DNA from: Drosophila pseudoobscura
Taxonomy: Eukaryota; Arthropoda; Insecta; Diptera; Drosophilidae
NCBI RefSeq assembly: GCF_009870125.1
Contig: NC_046681.1
Location: 18,799,001-18,863,000, forward strand
Length of the DNA stretch: 64,000 nt
Reading direction: 5' to 3'
Positions within the stretch are counted from its first letter, which is position 1; every line of letters begins with the position of its first letter. The notes below the pieces were generated by a model. That model was not told the DNA's origin and searched no databases. It worked only from the letters and a program-made list of their open reading frames with translations. The position numbers and the translations under genes are program-made. Below are positions 51,782 to 62,927 of the stretch, one piece after another.

Positions 51782-52789
51782 ATGGCCAGAAACGATCAGA
51801 AAGCAGTGCACCTGCCCAGCCCAGCGCTGCCCGTGGGATTCCGACAGTTTGCCACACAGGTGGCCGGGCACACATTCGAGGCGACCAATGCCGCCGCCGT
51901 GGGCCTCCTGCAGGACTCCGTCGCGGGATGCGTGCTAAAGCCGCTGGGAAAGCCCGAGTGTGAGGTGCGCGAACTGAACTTTTATGAGTCATTGGCATCG
52001 GCGGCCGTAGCGTCGACGGCGGCGGGAGCCATGGCCGAAGCGAAAGCGCCAGGTGATAATGACCTTGCCGCCCTCAGTCGTCACGTCCCGCGGTTTTACG
52101 GCCATCTCAAACTGGTTGTGAATCAGCGCGAGCACACATTTGTCAGGCTGGAAGACCTCACGAGCGGCATGCAGCAGCCGTGTGTCATGGACGTGAAGAT
52201 GGGACGCCGCACGTGGGACCCCATGTCCTCGCCGCACAAGCGCCAGGTGGAGGAGCAAAAGTATGTGATATGCAAGCAGAAGCTTGGCCTCTGCTTGCCC
52301 GGTTTCCTGGTCTACCTCCCCGCGGAAGAGCCCGGCAAGACTGTGGTGCTCCGTCACGGCAAGGATTACGGCAAGAGCCTGAATGTGGCTGGCTTCAGGC
52401 AGACCATGGGCATCTTTTTCAATGCCAGCACCAGCGACTCGAAGACACGAGCCGCCGGTTCCGAGATCCTGCTCAGGGAAGTGCTGCGACAACTGCAGGA
52501 GATCCTCGCCTGGTTCAAGCGCCAGCGAATGCTCCACTTCTACGCCAGCTCCCTGCTCATCTGTTACGACTATGCCCGACTCAGCTCCCAGTCCCAGCCA
52601 CCGCCCTCGCCTCTGCTCAATGGCCACCATCAACATCATCAATGCTCCGAAGATCCCTCCGAGTGGATACGCGTGCGCATGATTGACTTTGCTCATGTCT
52701 ATCCTGCGGAGGATGGCCAACCCGATGAGAATTACATGTTCGGACTGCAGAGCCTCATCGAGGTGGTCCGATCCATACTCTACCGATAG
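51782..52789 (+). CDS. Ipk2: inositol polyphosphate multikinase
   Basis: Phosphorylates inositol phosphates (IP3 to IP4 and IP5) on the route to IP6; works in nucleus and cytoplasm. One exon, 335 residues from ATG 51782 (MARNDQKAV). An upstream in-frame ATG at 51623 would add 53 residues, but these read like 5'UTR (hydrophobic, no family match). The IPK signature PCVMDVKMGRRTW is at about residues 135-147 (catalytic PxxxDxKxG), with an SSLLICYD motif and the metal-binding IDFAHV near the end, as in the family. Divergent from cold and convergent with Sf3b1. An AATAAA follows at 52901. Confidence 0.93.
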   Translation: MARNDQKAVHLPSPALPVGFRQFATQVAGHTFEATNAAAVGLLQDSVAGCVLKPLGKPECEVRELNFYESLASAAVASTAAGAMAEAKAPGDNDLAALSRHVPRFYGHLKLVVNQREHTFVRLEDLTSGMQQPCVMDVKMGRRTWDPMSSPHKRQVEEQKYVICKQKLGLCLPGFLVYLPAEEPGKTVVLRHGKDYGKSLNVAGFRQTMGIFFNASTSDSKTRAAGSEILLREVLRQLQEILAWFKRQRMLHFYASSLLICYDYARLSSQSQPPPSPLLNGHHQHHQCSEDPSEWIRVRMIDFAHVYPAEDGQPDENYMFGLQSLIEVVRSILYR

Positions 52790-52900
52790 CCAAGACCAAG
52801 GAGCAGCCACTCCAACTACTCCAAGTACTCCACACATTTGTATTATTGCGTAAGCCAAAAGATTAGTCCACAGTAGGACCCTAAAGAAGGGAATGGGTAG

Positions 52901-52906
52901 AATAAA
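52901..52906 (+). terminator. Ipk2: polyadenylation signal AATAAA of Ipk2
   Basis: Canonical AATAAA 111 bp after the Ipk2 stop, in the 200 bp gap before the convergent Sf3b1 stop. Confidence 0.6.
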
Positions 52907-52991
52907 ACCCGGTTTTTTACAATTTGTGTATATATTTTGTGTGTCTTCCAATCCTAGTGCTAGTGCTTGATTCCGATTCCCCGGGGATCCC

Positions 52992-55900
52992 TTAGAGCAT
53001 ATAGTCCATTTCGTATCGCTCGTACTGGTTCTTTGGATCGTTGGTGATCCGCGGATAGCCCGCAATGAGAGCATCCTGCCCCCCGATGTACAGCGAATTG
53101 TAGATCTTCCAGTAGACATCGCGTACCTTGCGGGCGGGATGGAAGAGCCCCTGGAGCGTGTACTGCAGTATCTTGATGGAGCCCAGGGAGACCCTCAGTC
53201 CGTCCACGGAGTCCATGAAAGCCTGCACCAGATGCGGTGACGTCTCGAAGATATTGGGCCACACATAGTTCAACAGATGCGTGAGGGCGTCCTCGCAGCC
53301 AAAGCCATAGACTCCCAGGGACATGTGCTTGATGGCCGAGCAGGCCGTCTGCCGATGCACCAGATCGCGGTCCATTAGGGCATCCTCCAGCAAGGGGCAG
53401 ACGGCGTATATGTAGTCCTTGCCCATCTCCCCGATGTACTCGAAGAGGAAGGCCAGCGACTTGAGCACACCGTTCTGTACATTCAGCTCGGGCACCCGGT
53501 ACTCGTTCATCAAAGCGGGCAGGACAGTGAAGGGGCGACAGGTCTCGGCCACAATGGCAATGGCCACGGTGGTACAGACACGGTTCTGGCGCTCCTGCAC
53601 CTTCAGATTGTTCAGAAGCGTGGCCAGGACATCGTGGGGGCCGATGGCCTTGGCAATGTATCCGAAAGTGTTGACTGTGGCTCGTCGGATGGCCTTCTTG
53701 TGGGCCTTGAGCAGCTCCAGGAGCTCGAAACAGATGCGCATCCATTCGCGGGCAGAAACGTACTCGGGTCCGCGATCGGCAATGCGTCCCACGAGGTCGA
53801 TGCAGTTCTCCTGCACTTTCTCGTGTCGGTTCTTCAGGATGGGGGTGAGGCGGGGCAAGAGATCTTTGATGGGCGGCGTCATCTTGGTCATGCCAATGAC
53901 ATTCACGATGGCCTTGAGGGCCCCCAGGATGCTGCCCAGCACCTCGGGATACTCCTCGCCCAGATACTCGTAGAGAACGACACCGAGATGGCCCATCAGC
54001 TTCTCCTCCTGGCAGGTCTTCATCACGACTGCGATCCTCGAGATGAGATCCGCCGCCTGCTGTCGCACCTTCGCGGACTTGTTGTTCAGCCGCCACAGGA
54101 TGGTGCCGCAAATCTGCGGCAGATATGGCTTCACGCGCTTCCCCAACTGATTGACGATGGTGCCGAAGCCATTCAGCATGACCACATCCTCGGTGGTTTG
54201 CTCCTGGAAGGCGTACAGAATGCCGTCGATGAGCTGCTCCTCGAGGCGGGAATCGATGTCGGCTGCCCCCAGGTTGCCCATGATCTTCTCCACCGTTTCC
54301 ATCACCATTTTGCGGTACTGCTCGTTCTCGTCCTTCAGGTCGTCCACCACTCGATTGATGATCTCCGAGGCCCCCACCTTGTTGGCTATCTCGACGGTGG
54401 TGTCCACTAGCTGGCGGTAGTTGCGTCTATCCAGGGCCATGCGGTGATTCCAGAAAAACTTGAAGAAGTGCGGCAGGATCTCCTCCTTGATGTACTGCGG
54501 CTCCACGCCGTCGGTGGCGCAACACTGCTTCACCACTTTGAGGACAATCTTCTTCATCTCCTCGTCGGGCGATTGGAACTCTCGAATGAGGATCAGCATC
54601 ACCTCGCGCGTGTAGTAGTTGGCGTATTCGGCGTCCATCAGGGGAATCAGGTAGCCAATGGCCTTCAGGAAGGCGGCCAGTCCCTTGCCGCGATGCGTGC
54701 GGATGCCCTTCCACAGGGGCTTCAGCACCGAATCGAACGACTCAATGCCGTAGGGCGTGGCAGCCTCTGCGAGAGCCGCAATGGCCAGAGCCGTGATGGT
54801 GCGCACCTTCTGCTGCTCATCCACCAGCCCGTGCTCGATGATCTCCACCAGAGCCTTCAGATGCGGCAGAATGGCGCAGCCCATGAGGATTGCAATCTGC
54901 TGGACAATCTTGATGCCCGTGTGACGGGCCTGCCAGGACTTTTTGGACTTGCAAACAGCCTTCAAGAAGGGCAGCAGCGAGGGAATACCCAGAGCCGAGG
55001 CCACCACCGCGAAGGCACGAGCTGTCGTATTCCGCACGTACTCGTCGATATTGTCAATATCCGGACGCATCGTGGAGATCATGGTTGCCAGGCCGGCGGC
55101 CTTGGCCAGATTGGATATGATCTCTCGGCCCTCAATACGGGCATAGTGATCCTCGTCGATCAGCAGGGGTTCAATCACGACCAGGATCTTGTGTACATAG
55201 GGACGCACCAAGTCGTCCAGCTTGTAGAGCACGCGATCAATCACTTTCACGAGCAAATGACGCTCCTGATCCTCCAGCGTGGGGGACATGAGCAGCGGCA
55301 AGATCTGATTGAAGAGCGGCCCCGCACCGAACTCCCGCGCCTTGTCCGTGATCTGACGCAGGGCGGACTTGCGCATGGGCGGCGATCCGTTTTTGATAGT
55401 CAGCAGCAGTTTCATGATCTTGCGCTCCTTCAACTCCTCGGGCGACAGTGAGTCCTCGTTGACGTCCACCAGCAGCTTGTCAAAATACTGTGCATCCTCT
55501 GGCTTCATGAAGGGCAGATTCTGCCCCTTTGGCTGGTTATCCATGAATTTGGCATTCTTGTCCTCCACCTGGATGAAGAAGCCCGCCGGCGTGCCAGCGA
55601 TGGGCGTGGGTGTGGCCATCAGTTTTCGCCCGGGCGTTCGCACCGGCACATAGCCCGCGGGTGGAGGCAGAATCTTGTAGCCGGGCGGGAACATCTGGTC
55701 GAGCTCCTCGTCGGTGTACGGCCTGTTCCGCTCGTCGATCTCCTTCTCCCAGCGGTACGCCTGCAGCTGCTCGGGCGTCATGGCCGCCAACGCACCAGGT
55801 GTGGGCGTGGCCATGGCCATGGCTTTGACTCCCACGGGAGTGCTGCCGCCAGGTGTGAGCATCGGTGTGGCATGGCCCGGAGTGGCATGCGGCGTCATGC

Positions 55901-57241
55901 TGGGCGTCATATTCGGAGTCATGGCGCTGGCATTCGTCGGTGTTATAGCGGGCGTGGCATTCGACGGGGTCTCGTCCCATCTGGAGCGACGCTTGGAGGC
56001 CCCCGGAGTGGACTCGATGGAGATGCTCTCACCGCCGGCCCCGCTGCCCGTGCGATCTGGCTTGGGGGTCTCGGCCCAGCCACTGTGACCCGGAGTCTCG
56101 CGCTCTGTCTTTGGCGTTTCGTCCCAGCGGTTGCGTCGCGCCGACTTCTCGTGCCCAGGGGTCTCATGTCCCGGTGTCATGGCATGAGCCGGAGTGGCAT
56201 CCCAGATCCGTGTGCCCAGTCCCGGTGTGGCTCCGGGCGTTTCGCTGCCCTTATGGCCAGGTGTCTCATCCCATCGATGATCTCCGGGTGTTTTCTGCAG
56301 GAAACAGAGATTAGAAAGTGCTCTAAAGGGATTCAGGATGTATACTCACATCTTCCCAGGTCGGCGTGGCTGCACTGCTTGGTGTGGCCGCCACTTTGGC
56401 TGGTATGAAGCTTTCGCTGACCGTCTGATCCCAGCGGCCTCGCTTGCGGGAGCTGCTATCTTTGGAGGAGCTGTCGCCATTCGAAGATGACGCTGATGCG
56501 GATGAAGATTTCACCAGAGTTCCGTCCTTGGATTTCTCCATGATGCGGCGCCGCAACTCGGTCTCCTCGCCCTTGAGCATCTGCTCCCGCATGATGTCTG
56601 TGTATGTCCGGGAGCCCACATCGGGGGTCTTGCCGCCGTCGGCGAAGGGATCGGCGCGCTCTGGCGAGATGATAATGCGACGCCTCTTCTGCCTGTACTC
56701 GTCCTCGCGATCAGCAATGGTCGGACGCCGTCGGTCCGCCAACGGATCCACATCCTCCTTGCCCTGGGTGACATCCTTCAGCACCGAGATGGGGGCGGTG
56801 TATGTGGTGCGCTTCTGGGGCACTGGGAAGCCATCGTCCTCATCCTCATCGCCCTCGTCATTGGCCGCGATCGATGTGTTGTACCCCTCATAGCGGCCCT
56901 TGCCCTTAGCGGCCTCCTCATCGTACAAATCGGTGTCAAAGAAGCCGCCGCTGTCCAACAATCCCACTCCCTCTGCTGCCGCTGTGGTCTTGGCCAGCTC
57001 CGTCTTCTTCTCCTGGATAACAGAGATTTGCGCCTCGATGTCTGAAATGGGTCACAAACGTTGATGAAATAATTGATTTTCGTGCGGGGAGAGCAGGCCA
57101 ACCAAACCGGGTGCACTTGTCTGGGTCGTTTTAGGGGCTCCGCACGCAGGATTTTAGTGTTCCGATCTGCTACGACCTGAAGGATAGCTAATTAGTTGGT
57201 TTATTTGGCTCACCTTCATGTGTTCGCGGAATATTTTCCAT
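52992..57241 (-). CDS. Sf3b1: splicing factor 3b subunit 1 (SF3B1/SAP155)
   Basis: Core U2 snRNP protein that grips the branch-site helix in the spliceosome; nuclear. Exons on the minus strand are 57241-57214 ([12 protein letters not shown]), 57041-56350 and 56294-52992, giving 1340 residues, the length I expect for the fly protein. The N-terminal third is disordered, with many TP and WDETP repeats (U2AF- and cyclin E-CDK2-type motifs). The C-terminal two thirds is an array of HEAT repeats ending at [12 protein letters not shown]. Introns are 172 and 55 bp with good consensus. Divergent from Nle with about 200 bp between start codons, and convergent with Ipk2. No anomaly seen. Confidence 0.97.
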
Positions 57242-57333
57242 TTTTATCAACGAATTGTGAAGACGCGTACATGAAAATTCTTGTTAGAGATGGACTGATA
57301 CATTTTTCCAATGCAGGGTTGCACTTGCCGATG

Positions 57334-57342
57334 AATCGATAG
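57334..57342. promoter_or_regulatory. DRE-like element in the Sf3b1-Nle divergent promoter
   Basis: AATCGATAG contains the ATCGATA core of the DREF-binding site (TATCGATA). It lies 93 bp before the Sf3b1 ATG and about 100 bp before the Nle ATG, fitting housekeeping expression of both. Confidence 0.55.
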
Positions 57343-57440
57343 TTTTAGTATTTTTTGCAGTATTTTTCCACGTTTTTACGTTTTTCCACACTAGGCCGCG
57401 GCACGTGTTGTATTGTTGTTATTCGTAATTTACGCGGAAA

Positions 57441-59098
57441 ATGTTTGCCAAAAAACCAAAAATGGGCGTGGAAACGGACGCGGTAGTGGAGGCCACTCCA
57501 CAGACGATACAGGCACGCCTGATATCCGACACAGGAGAGGAGGCAGGGCCGCCCATAGACCTGCCAGCGGGCATAACCACGCAACAATTGGGTCTCATCT
57601 GCAATGCGCTGTTGAAGAACGAGGAGGCTACACCCTATCTGTTCTTTGTGGGCGAGGATGAGATCAAGAAGAGCCTCGAGGACACACTTGACCTGGGCTC
57701 AGTGGACACAGAGAACGTGATCGACATTGTCTACCAGCCACAGGCCGTGTTCAAGGTTCGTCCAGTCACCAGATGCACCAGCTCCATGCCCGGACATGCC
57801 GAGGCGGTGGTCTCCCTCAACTTCAGTCCCAATGGGGCCCATCTGGCCAGCGGCAGTGGTGACACCACAGTTCGCCTGTGGGATCTGACTACAGAGACGC
57901 CGCATTTCACCTGCACGGGCCACAAGCAGTGGGTTCTGTGCGTGGCCTGGGCGCCGGATGGCAAGCGACTGGCCAGTGCCTGCAAGGCGGGCAAAGTCAT
58001 CATCTGGGACCCGGAGACGGGCCAGCAGGTTGGACGCACGCTCACAGGCCACAAGAAGCACATCAATTGCCTAAGCTGGGAGCCATTCCATCAGAATCCC
58101 GAATGCCGGAAGCTCGCATCAGCCAGCAGCGACGGCGACTGTCGCATCTGGGATGTGAAACTGGGCTCCTGTCTGCTTAACATTGCAGGACACACGAATG
58201 CCGTGACTGCCGTCCGCTGGGGAGGGGCTGGCCTCATCTACACCTCGTCCAAGGATCGCACCATCAAGATGTGGCGCGCTGCCGACGGCATCTTGTGCCG
58301 CACATTCACCGGCCATGCCCATTGGGTGAACAACATTGCCCTGAGCACGGACTACGTGCTGCGCACGGGACCCTTCCACCCGGTCAAGGATCGCACCAAG
58401 TCCTACCTGAGCATGACCCGTAAGGATATCCTTTTTGATTGGTTTCTGCTTCAGTTTTTATGACATTATTTTTCATTTACAGCTGAAGAGCTCCAGGCCT
58501 CGGCCCTGCAACGCTACCAGGCTGTGTGTCCCGATGAAGTGGAGTCCCTGGTGTCCTGCTCGGATGACAACACCCTCTATCTGTGGCGCAACAACACAAA
58601 CAAGTGCGTGGAGCGCATGACTGGCCACCAGAATGTGGTCAATGATGTAAAGTACTCGCCGGATGTGAAGCTGATTGCCTCCGCCTCCTTCGACAAGTCG
58701 GTGCGCCTGTGGCGTGCTTCAGATGGCCAGTATATGGCCACATTCCGCGGTCATGTGCAGGCCGTCTACACGATTGCCTGGTCAGCGGACTCCCGTCTGA
58801 TTTGCTCCGGCAGCAGAGATTCCACACTGAAGGGTAGGCCATCCCTTGGAGTGGCTTTGGATTTGGAATTAACCTTTTATTTATTTTAGTTTGGAGCGTG
58901 CAATCGAAAAAGCTGGCGCAGGAGCTGCCTGGACATGCTGACGAGGTATTCGGCGTGGACTGGGCACCCGATGGCTCTCGCGTGGCATCTGGCGGCAAGG
59001 ACAAGGTGATCAAACTGTAAGTCTGAGAATCAAACCAATTTGAGGATTATAAACATTAAAAATTCTTTTTAATTTTATCTTGCAGATGGGCCTATTAG
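57441..59098 (+). CDS. Nle: Notchless, WD40 ribosome-assembly factor
   Basis: A nucleolar 60S assembly factor that recruits the AAA-ATPase Midasin (Rea1) to pre-ribosomes; first found as a modifier of Notch. Exons are 57441-58419, 58483-58833, 58890-59016 and 59086-59098, giving 489 residues, the normal family length. The ubiquitin-like NLE domain is at about residues 20-90, followed by a beta-propeller of WD repeats from about 115 to the end (GHAEAVVSLNFSPNG, GSGDTTVRLWD, SASSDGDCRIWD, SASFDKSVRLW). The last exon encodes only the final residues (WAY and stop). The stop is 82 bp from that of the convergent glycosidase gene. Confidence 0.97.
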
Positions 59099-59180
59099 CC
59101 TCATCGTCTGTTATACACTTTAAGAAACTATTTGGGGAAAGTAAAGCTAAGGTCCTGAGTAAAAGCTATGTAAACGCTCT

Positions 59181-61274
59181 CTAAATGCTTTGCTGCTGCA
59201 GCGTCTTCAGAGTCTGCTTGTAGCGATCCTCGAAGGCAACCGCATTGCTAAAGTACGTCGCTGGCACTGCCGACTCGGATTGAAGGGCTCGTTCGGCCGC
59301 CACAAAGCCAGCGGCGACGCACTCGTCCAGGATGCGTCCCTGCAGCAGGGCAGTAATGAAGCCGGCACAGAAGCTGTCCCCAGCTCCTGACACATTCACA
59401 ATGTTGGGCACTATGGGTGCGGCATAGAAACGGGTGGTGTGTGGTGGCACCTCAGACGTCGTAGCATCGAGCAGGCAGCTCGCATCGTTGGCGGCGTCCG
59501 CACGAAAGCTGAGCAGCACGCCATGATCCCCCAAAGTGGCAATGATGCAGTTGAAACACGATTCAATCTTTTTCAGGAGGTCCTTGGTCTGCTGGAGCAG
59601 CTGGACACGCTCCACCTTGGTGTTGGGCTGCCAGTCGACCGTTTGTCCAGTGATTGCCTCCACAATGGTCTTCAGCTCCTGGAGATTGGGCTTGATCAGG
59701 CGAATGTGCTGCGTGAGGTCAGGTGGGAGGTGGAAGGGCTTGCCGGCAATGAACATGTCGGTGGGCTCAAAGAACACCGGCAACTGGTAGCGTTGCGCCT
59801 GCTGCAGGGTGCACTCCATTGCTTGCTCCGAAATGTTGCTGTCCATGATGACCAGCGGGGCGTCGCGGAAGAGATGCCGGTGCGCCCGAAGTGTTTCTGG
59901 CGTGATGGAGCACTGGTGGATCTCCATGTTGCCCAGAATCAGTTTGCAGTCGCCAAACTTGTCGAAGATCAGGGAGCAGAGGGAGGTGGCCTGGCTCTCG
60001 TCCTGGATCATGCTCCGCTGCAGGGCCTTGGGCATCAGTTGGAGCAGAGTCTCGCCCATCTGGTCCTTTCCCACGGCAGATATCAGATTCACATCGCCGT
60101 AGAGCTTGTATATGCCCTCGGCTATGTTGCGTCCGACGCCTCCAGCCGCCTGCTTGGCCACCGCTGAGTAGGTGGCTCCATCCAGTTGCATATCCCGCTT
60201 CTGATCGTCCACCGTGAAGGAGAGGTCCAGGATGGAGGCGCCCACAACGAGGGGTTTTTTTGGGCTTTCTCCATTGTCTTCACTCTGCTTCGTGGCTGGA
60301 GCCCCGGCCAAAGCTGCAGCAATCTGGGCCGCCACCTTGGCGTTGTTCTTGATCAGAGCGATGTTCGCCTGGAGACTGCTGCCCTGGGTGATGTTTGCTA
60401 TGGCCGAAAGCAGGAAGGGCGTCACCTCCTTGCCTGTCACGCCTTGGGCCAAGGCCTGAACGCCAGCTGCCTTGATAGCAGCCTCCATCTTGGCCTTGTC
60501 AGCCGCAAATTCCTCGGGAATGGGCACTCCGATGAGCACACCCGACTGGAGTTTGAGCTCCCGCCAGGAGCGGAGCAGATCAGCGGCCTCCTGCGGTGTG
60601 GACAGATTGTAGGCAGCCTTGCAGCCACTGTCGCGGGTGTAAAAGTCCGGAAAGACGCCGCCTGGACTGTCGAAGCTGGCCACACACACGCCTTGTGTCT
60701 CCAGGTACTCGAGGGTGCGCGGAATGTCCAGTATAGACTTGACACCGCTGCAGACCACGGCCACAGGAGTGCGCCCCAGTTCGGTCAAGTCCGCTGAGAC
60801 ATCCATAGAGACGTGACCCTCACGATGAACGCCGCCAATGCCGCCGGTGGCAAACACCTTGATGCCCACGCGATGAGCGACAATCATCGTGGCGGCTACA
60901 GTTGTGCCGCCGCTTTGTCCTCTAGCCACGACGTAGGGCAGGTCGCGGCGAGAGCACTTGATCACCTCATTCCGCGGCTTCTTGGCCAGTGACGTCAGCT
61001 CCTCCCCGGTCAGGCCCACCTTGATGCAGCCATCAATGATGCCGATCGTGGCGGGAATAGCGCCGTGTTGGCGCACCTGTTCCTCCACCTGCAGAGCCGT
61101 TGTAACATTCTCTGGCATCGGCATTCCATGTGTTATGATCGTCGACTCCAAAGCCACGACTGGCTGGTCATGTCGCAGGGCATACTTTATCTCTGGATGC
61201 AGCTCGATGTGCTGGTAGTGTTTAGTACGAATGAATTTGGTGGCAGCGGGCAGGAGATATCTACGAAACAACAT
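59181..61274 (-). CDS. bifunctional pseudouridine-5'-phosphate glycosidase and PfkB-type kinase
   Basis: Predicted to phosphorylate pseudouridine (kinase half) and split pseudouridine 5'-phosphate into uracil and ribose 5-phosphate (glycosidase half). One exon, 697 residues. The start MLFRRYLLPAATKFIRTKHY is basic and amphipathic, a likely mitochondrial presequence. The glycosidase (IndA/PsuG-like) domain covers about 25-335 (ALESTIITHGMP, GVKSILDIPRTLEYLET and TPFLLSAI blocks). A linker leads to the PfkB domain at about 350-690 with the GAGDSFCAGF catalytic signature. The D. melanogaster counterpart is, from memory, CG2794. Convergent with Nle and divergent from Mis12. Confidence 0.9.
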   Translation of the reverse strand: MLFRRYLLPAATKFIRTKHYQHIELHPEIKYALRHDQPVVALESTIITHGMPMPENVTTALQVEEQVRQHGAIPATIGIIDGCIKVGLTGEELTSLAKKPRNEVIKCSRRDLPYVVARGQSGGTTVAATMIVAHRVGIKVFATGGIGGVHREGHVSMDVSADLTELGRTPVAVVCSGVKSILDIPRTLEYLETQGVCVASFDSPGGVFPDFYTRDSGCKAAYNLSTPQEAADLLRSWRELKLQSGVLIGVPIPEEFAADKAKMEAAIKAAGVQALAQGVTGKEVTPFLLSAIANITQGSSLQANIALIKNNAKVAAQIAAALAGAPATKQSEDNGESPKKPLVVGASILDLSFTVDDQKRDMQLDGATYSAVAKQAAGGVGRNIAEGIYKLYGDVNLISAVGKDQMGETLLQLMPKALQRSMIQDESQATSLCSLIFDKFGDCKLILGNMEIHQCSITPETLRAHRHLFRDAPLVIMDSNISEQAMECTLQQAQRYQLPVFFEPTDMFIAGKPFHLPPDLTQHIRLIKPNLQELKTIVEAITGQTVDWQPNTKVERVQLLQQTKDLLKKIESCFNCIIATLGDHGVLLSFRADAANDASCLLDATTSEVPPHTTRFYAAPIVPNIVNVSGAGDSFCAGFITALLQGRILDECVAAGFVAAERALQSESAVPATYFSNAVAFEDRYKQTLKTLQQQSI

Positions 61275-61330
61275 GTCAAAACAAAATAAATAAAATTCAC
61301 CTGCCTACTGAAAACAATAAACCGGCACGT

Positions 61331-61340
61331 GGTGTGACCA
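61331..61340 (-). promoter_or_regulatory. Motif 1 element of the glycosidase gene
   Basis: On the minus strand TGGTCACACC, close to core-promoter Motif 1, 57 bp upstream of the minus-strand ATG. Confidence 0.5.
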
Positions 61341-61423
61341 TGTGGAATACCGTTCTTGTTGCTTTCTGGTATTTTCTGCTCAAAAATACTTTTTCTAGAG
61401 TGGATTTTTCTCATTCGAACCTC

Positions 61424-61434
61424 CGGTCACACTA
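61424..61434 (+). promoter_or_regulatory. Mis12: Motif 1 element of Mis12
   Basis: CGGTCACACTA matches Motif 1 (YGGTCACACTR) exactly, 100 bp before the Mis12 ATG. Together with the minus-strand copy at 61331 it makes a compact bidirectional promoter of about 260 bp. Confidence 0.6.
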
Positions 61435-61533
61435 ATTTGTGTTTGCGCGAAAATTTGCTTAAAAAAGAAAAAATTGCTTGATTCTTGAATTGTTTATCCA
61501 CTTAAACTGGAATCTCATTAAAAATCTGTTAAA

Positions 61534-62190
61534 ATGAATTTCTACCAGAGTGCTTACGATCTAAAGTTCTTTAACTTTACCGCTGAACAGATATCGTCAG
61601 AACGTAAGTGCCACTTTTTGATGCCAGTTGTGTTTGGCGTCTCAGGACTTTCTTACCCTCCAAAACAGGCGAGCACTTGGTGCATAACCTCATTAGCAAG
61701 GCTATTGAAAACGCCATTCAGAAGATTGAAACGCCGGCCACCTCGGCACTGCTAGGCGCGCAGAAGGATGCAGTGATCAGTCGCGTGGAGGCCGCTACCA
61801 AAAAGAACATGCAATCCCTCCGATTGCTGGACAAGAAATACTTTCACATTCCGTCGCATGTGCTGCAGGTAGAGGACTTTCACCTGGAGCACCAACCCAC
61901 CCCTCTTGAAGAGGAGAAAAAGAACAACGAGCTAGAGCATCTGAAGTTGCGCTTTCGCCAGGTGAGCGTCTGATCATCCCTACTATTCGAATGTCTTAGG
62001 CAATCCCATATGATTTCAGAACCTGATCACGCTGGCCAAGGTAGAGGCAGAGGGGAACCACTATGCTTCTGTGGCTAAAATCGCCCAGGAGGAAACGGAT
62101 ATTCACAAACAGGTATACAAAGATTGTAAATGCATAAAACTGTCCATGATGGCCGAAGTCGCCTCTCTCGTTGCCACCATGTCTGACTGA
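61534..62190 (+). CDS. Mis12: Mis12-like kinetochore protein
   Basis: The Mis12 complex links centromeric chromatin to the outer kinetochore (Spc105 and Ndc80). Exons are 61534-61603, 61669-61961 and 62020-62190, giving 177 residues, close to the fly protein's length. The N-terminus (MNFYQSAYDLKFFNFTAEQ) and the following helical segment fit the Mis12 head. Residues about 90-177 are predicted coiled coil, rich in Glu, Lys and Leu. Exon 3 contains a possible extra donor (CAG|GTATAC, near 62114), but reading through gives a normal end. Identification rests on gene position and on weak family features, so it is less certain than its neighbours. Confidence 0.72.
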
Positions 62191-62927
62191 AATGCCACTG
62201 AAATTTGATATAATTCCCTACTATTACACACCCGAAATTGTATGAGTTGTGAATACTAATAGATGAATACAAGAATCGTCATCATGAGCCTTTAATTTGT
62301 GTAGACTTCAATTTCCTCACCATTGCGCGCTGCATGCGACTGACAGATTGTGCCTACGTCAGTGAGAAAGAGAGTGTGCTTGCTCCAAGTGACAGAAGTT
62401 CGCCGTCTATTTTCGACCGGCACTCGGGGAGTGTCCCATCCCGAAGCATCCCATCTATCCCATCCCATCCCATGCACAGTTCAACAGCCGCTTTGGCAGC
62501 CTCACGCCGAGTATTTCCCGCATAAACTAAAACATCGGCCACAGGCCACAGTGTGTGTGGAGGAAATGGTGAAGCTATTTATACATTTTGGGGGTACATT
62601 TTTCTTGTTTTCCTCTTGCAAAAAACAAATATGCAAAAAAAAAAGAAAAGAAAAGACCAGACTGCTGCGAATCTTGCGCAGATATTAATAAAAGCAGCGC
62701 TGCCGCTGCTACTGGCGCTGTTGCTGCTTCTGCTGCTGCGTTCGTTTCGGTTGGCTCTTCTGGCTGCCTGGCTGCTGCATTCGTGATTTTGCCCGTGGAG
62801 TTGCACATCGTCTCTGTATTTTTGGTCCTATCTGAGGTATGTTCTTCGCCATTTTATGTAATATATATATCCCAAAATGTGAAACCCGTTTGCCTCTCTC
62901 ATCCAGCAGGAGTATACCTAAATCGCC
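62191..62927. other. Mis12 3' region and beta-NAC-like 5'UTR and promoter
   Basis: AT-rich 3' flank, then a stretch with CCCAT repeats (about 62455-62475) and CTG/GCT-rich sequence (about 62695-62780). A probable 5'UTR intron of the next gene runs from GTATGT near 62837 to the ATCCAGCAG acceptor ending near 62909. No coding gene seen. Confidence 0.5.

Noticed and set aside
51989-53119. 376-codon minus-strand frame across Ipk2 and the end of Sf3b1
   Set aside because: Antisense shadow of the Ipk2 coding region, with no domain of its own.
54444-55451. 335-codon plus-strand frame inside Sf3b1
   Set aside because: Antisense to the HEAT-repeat exon; arises from codon bias.
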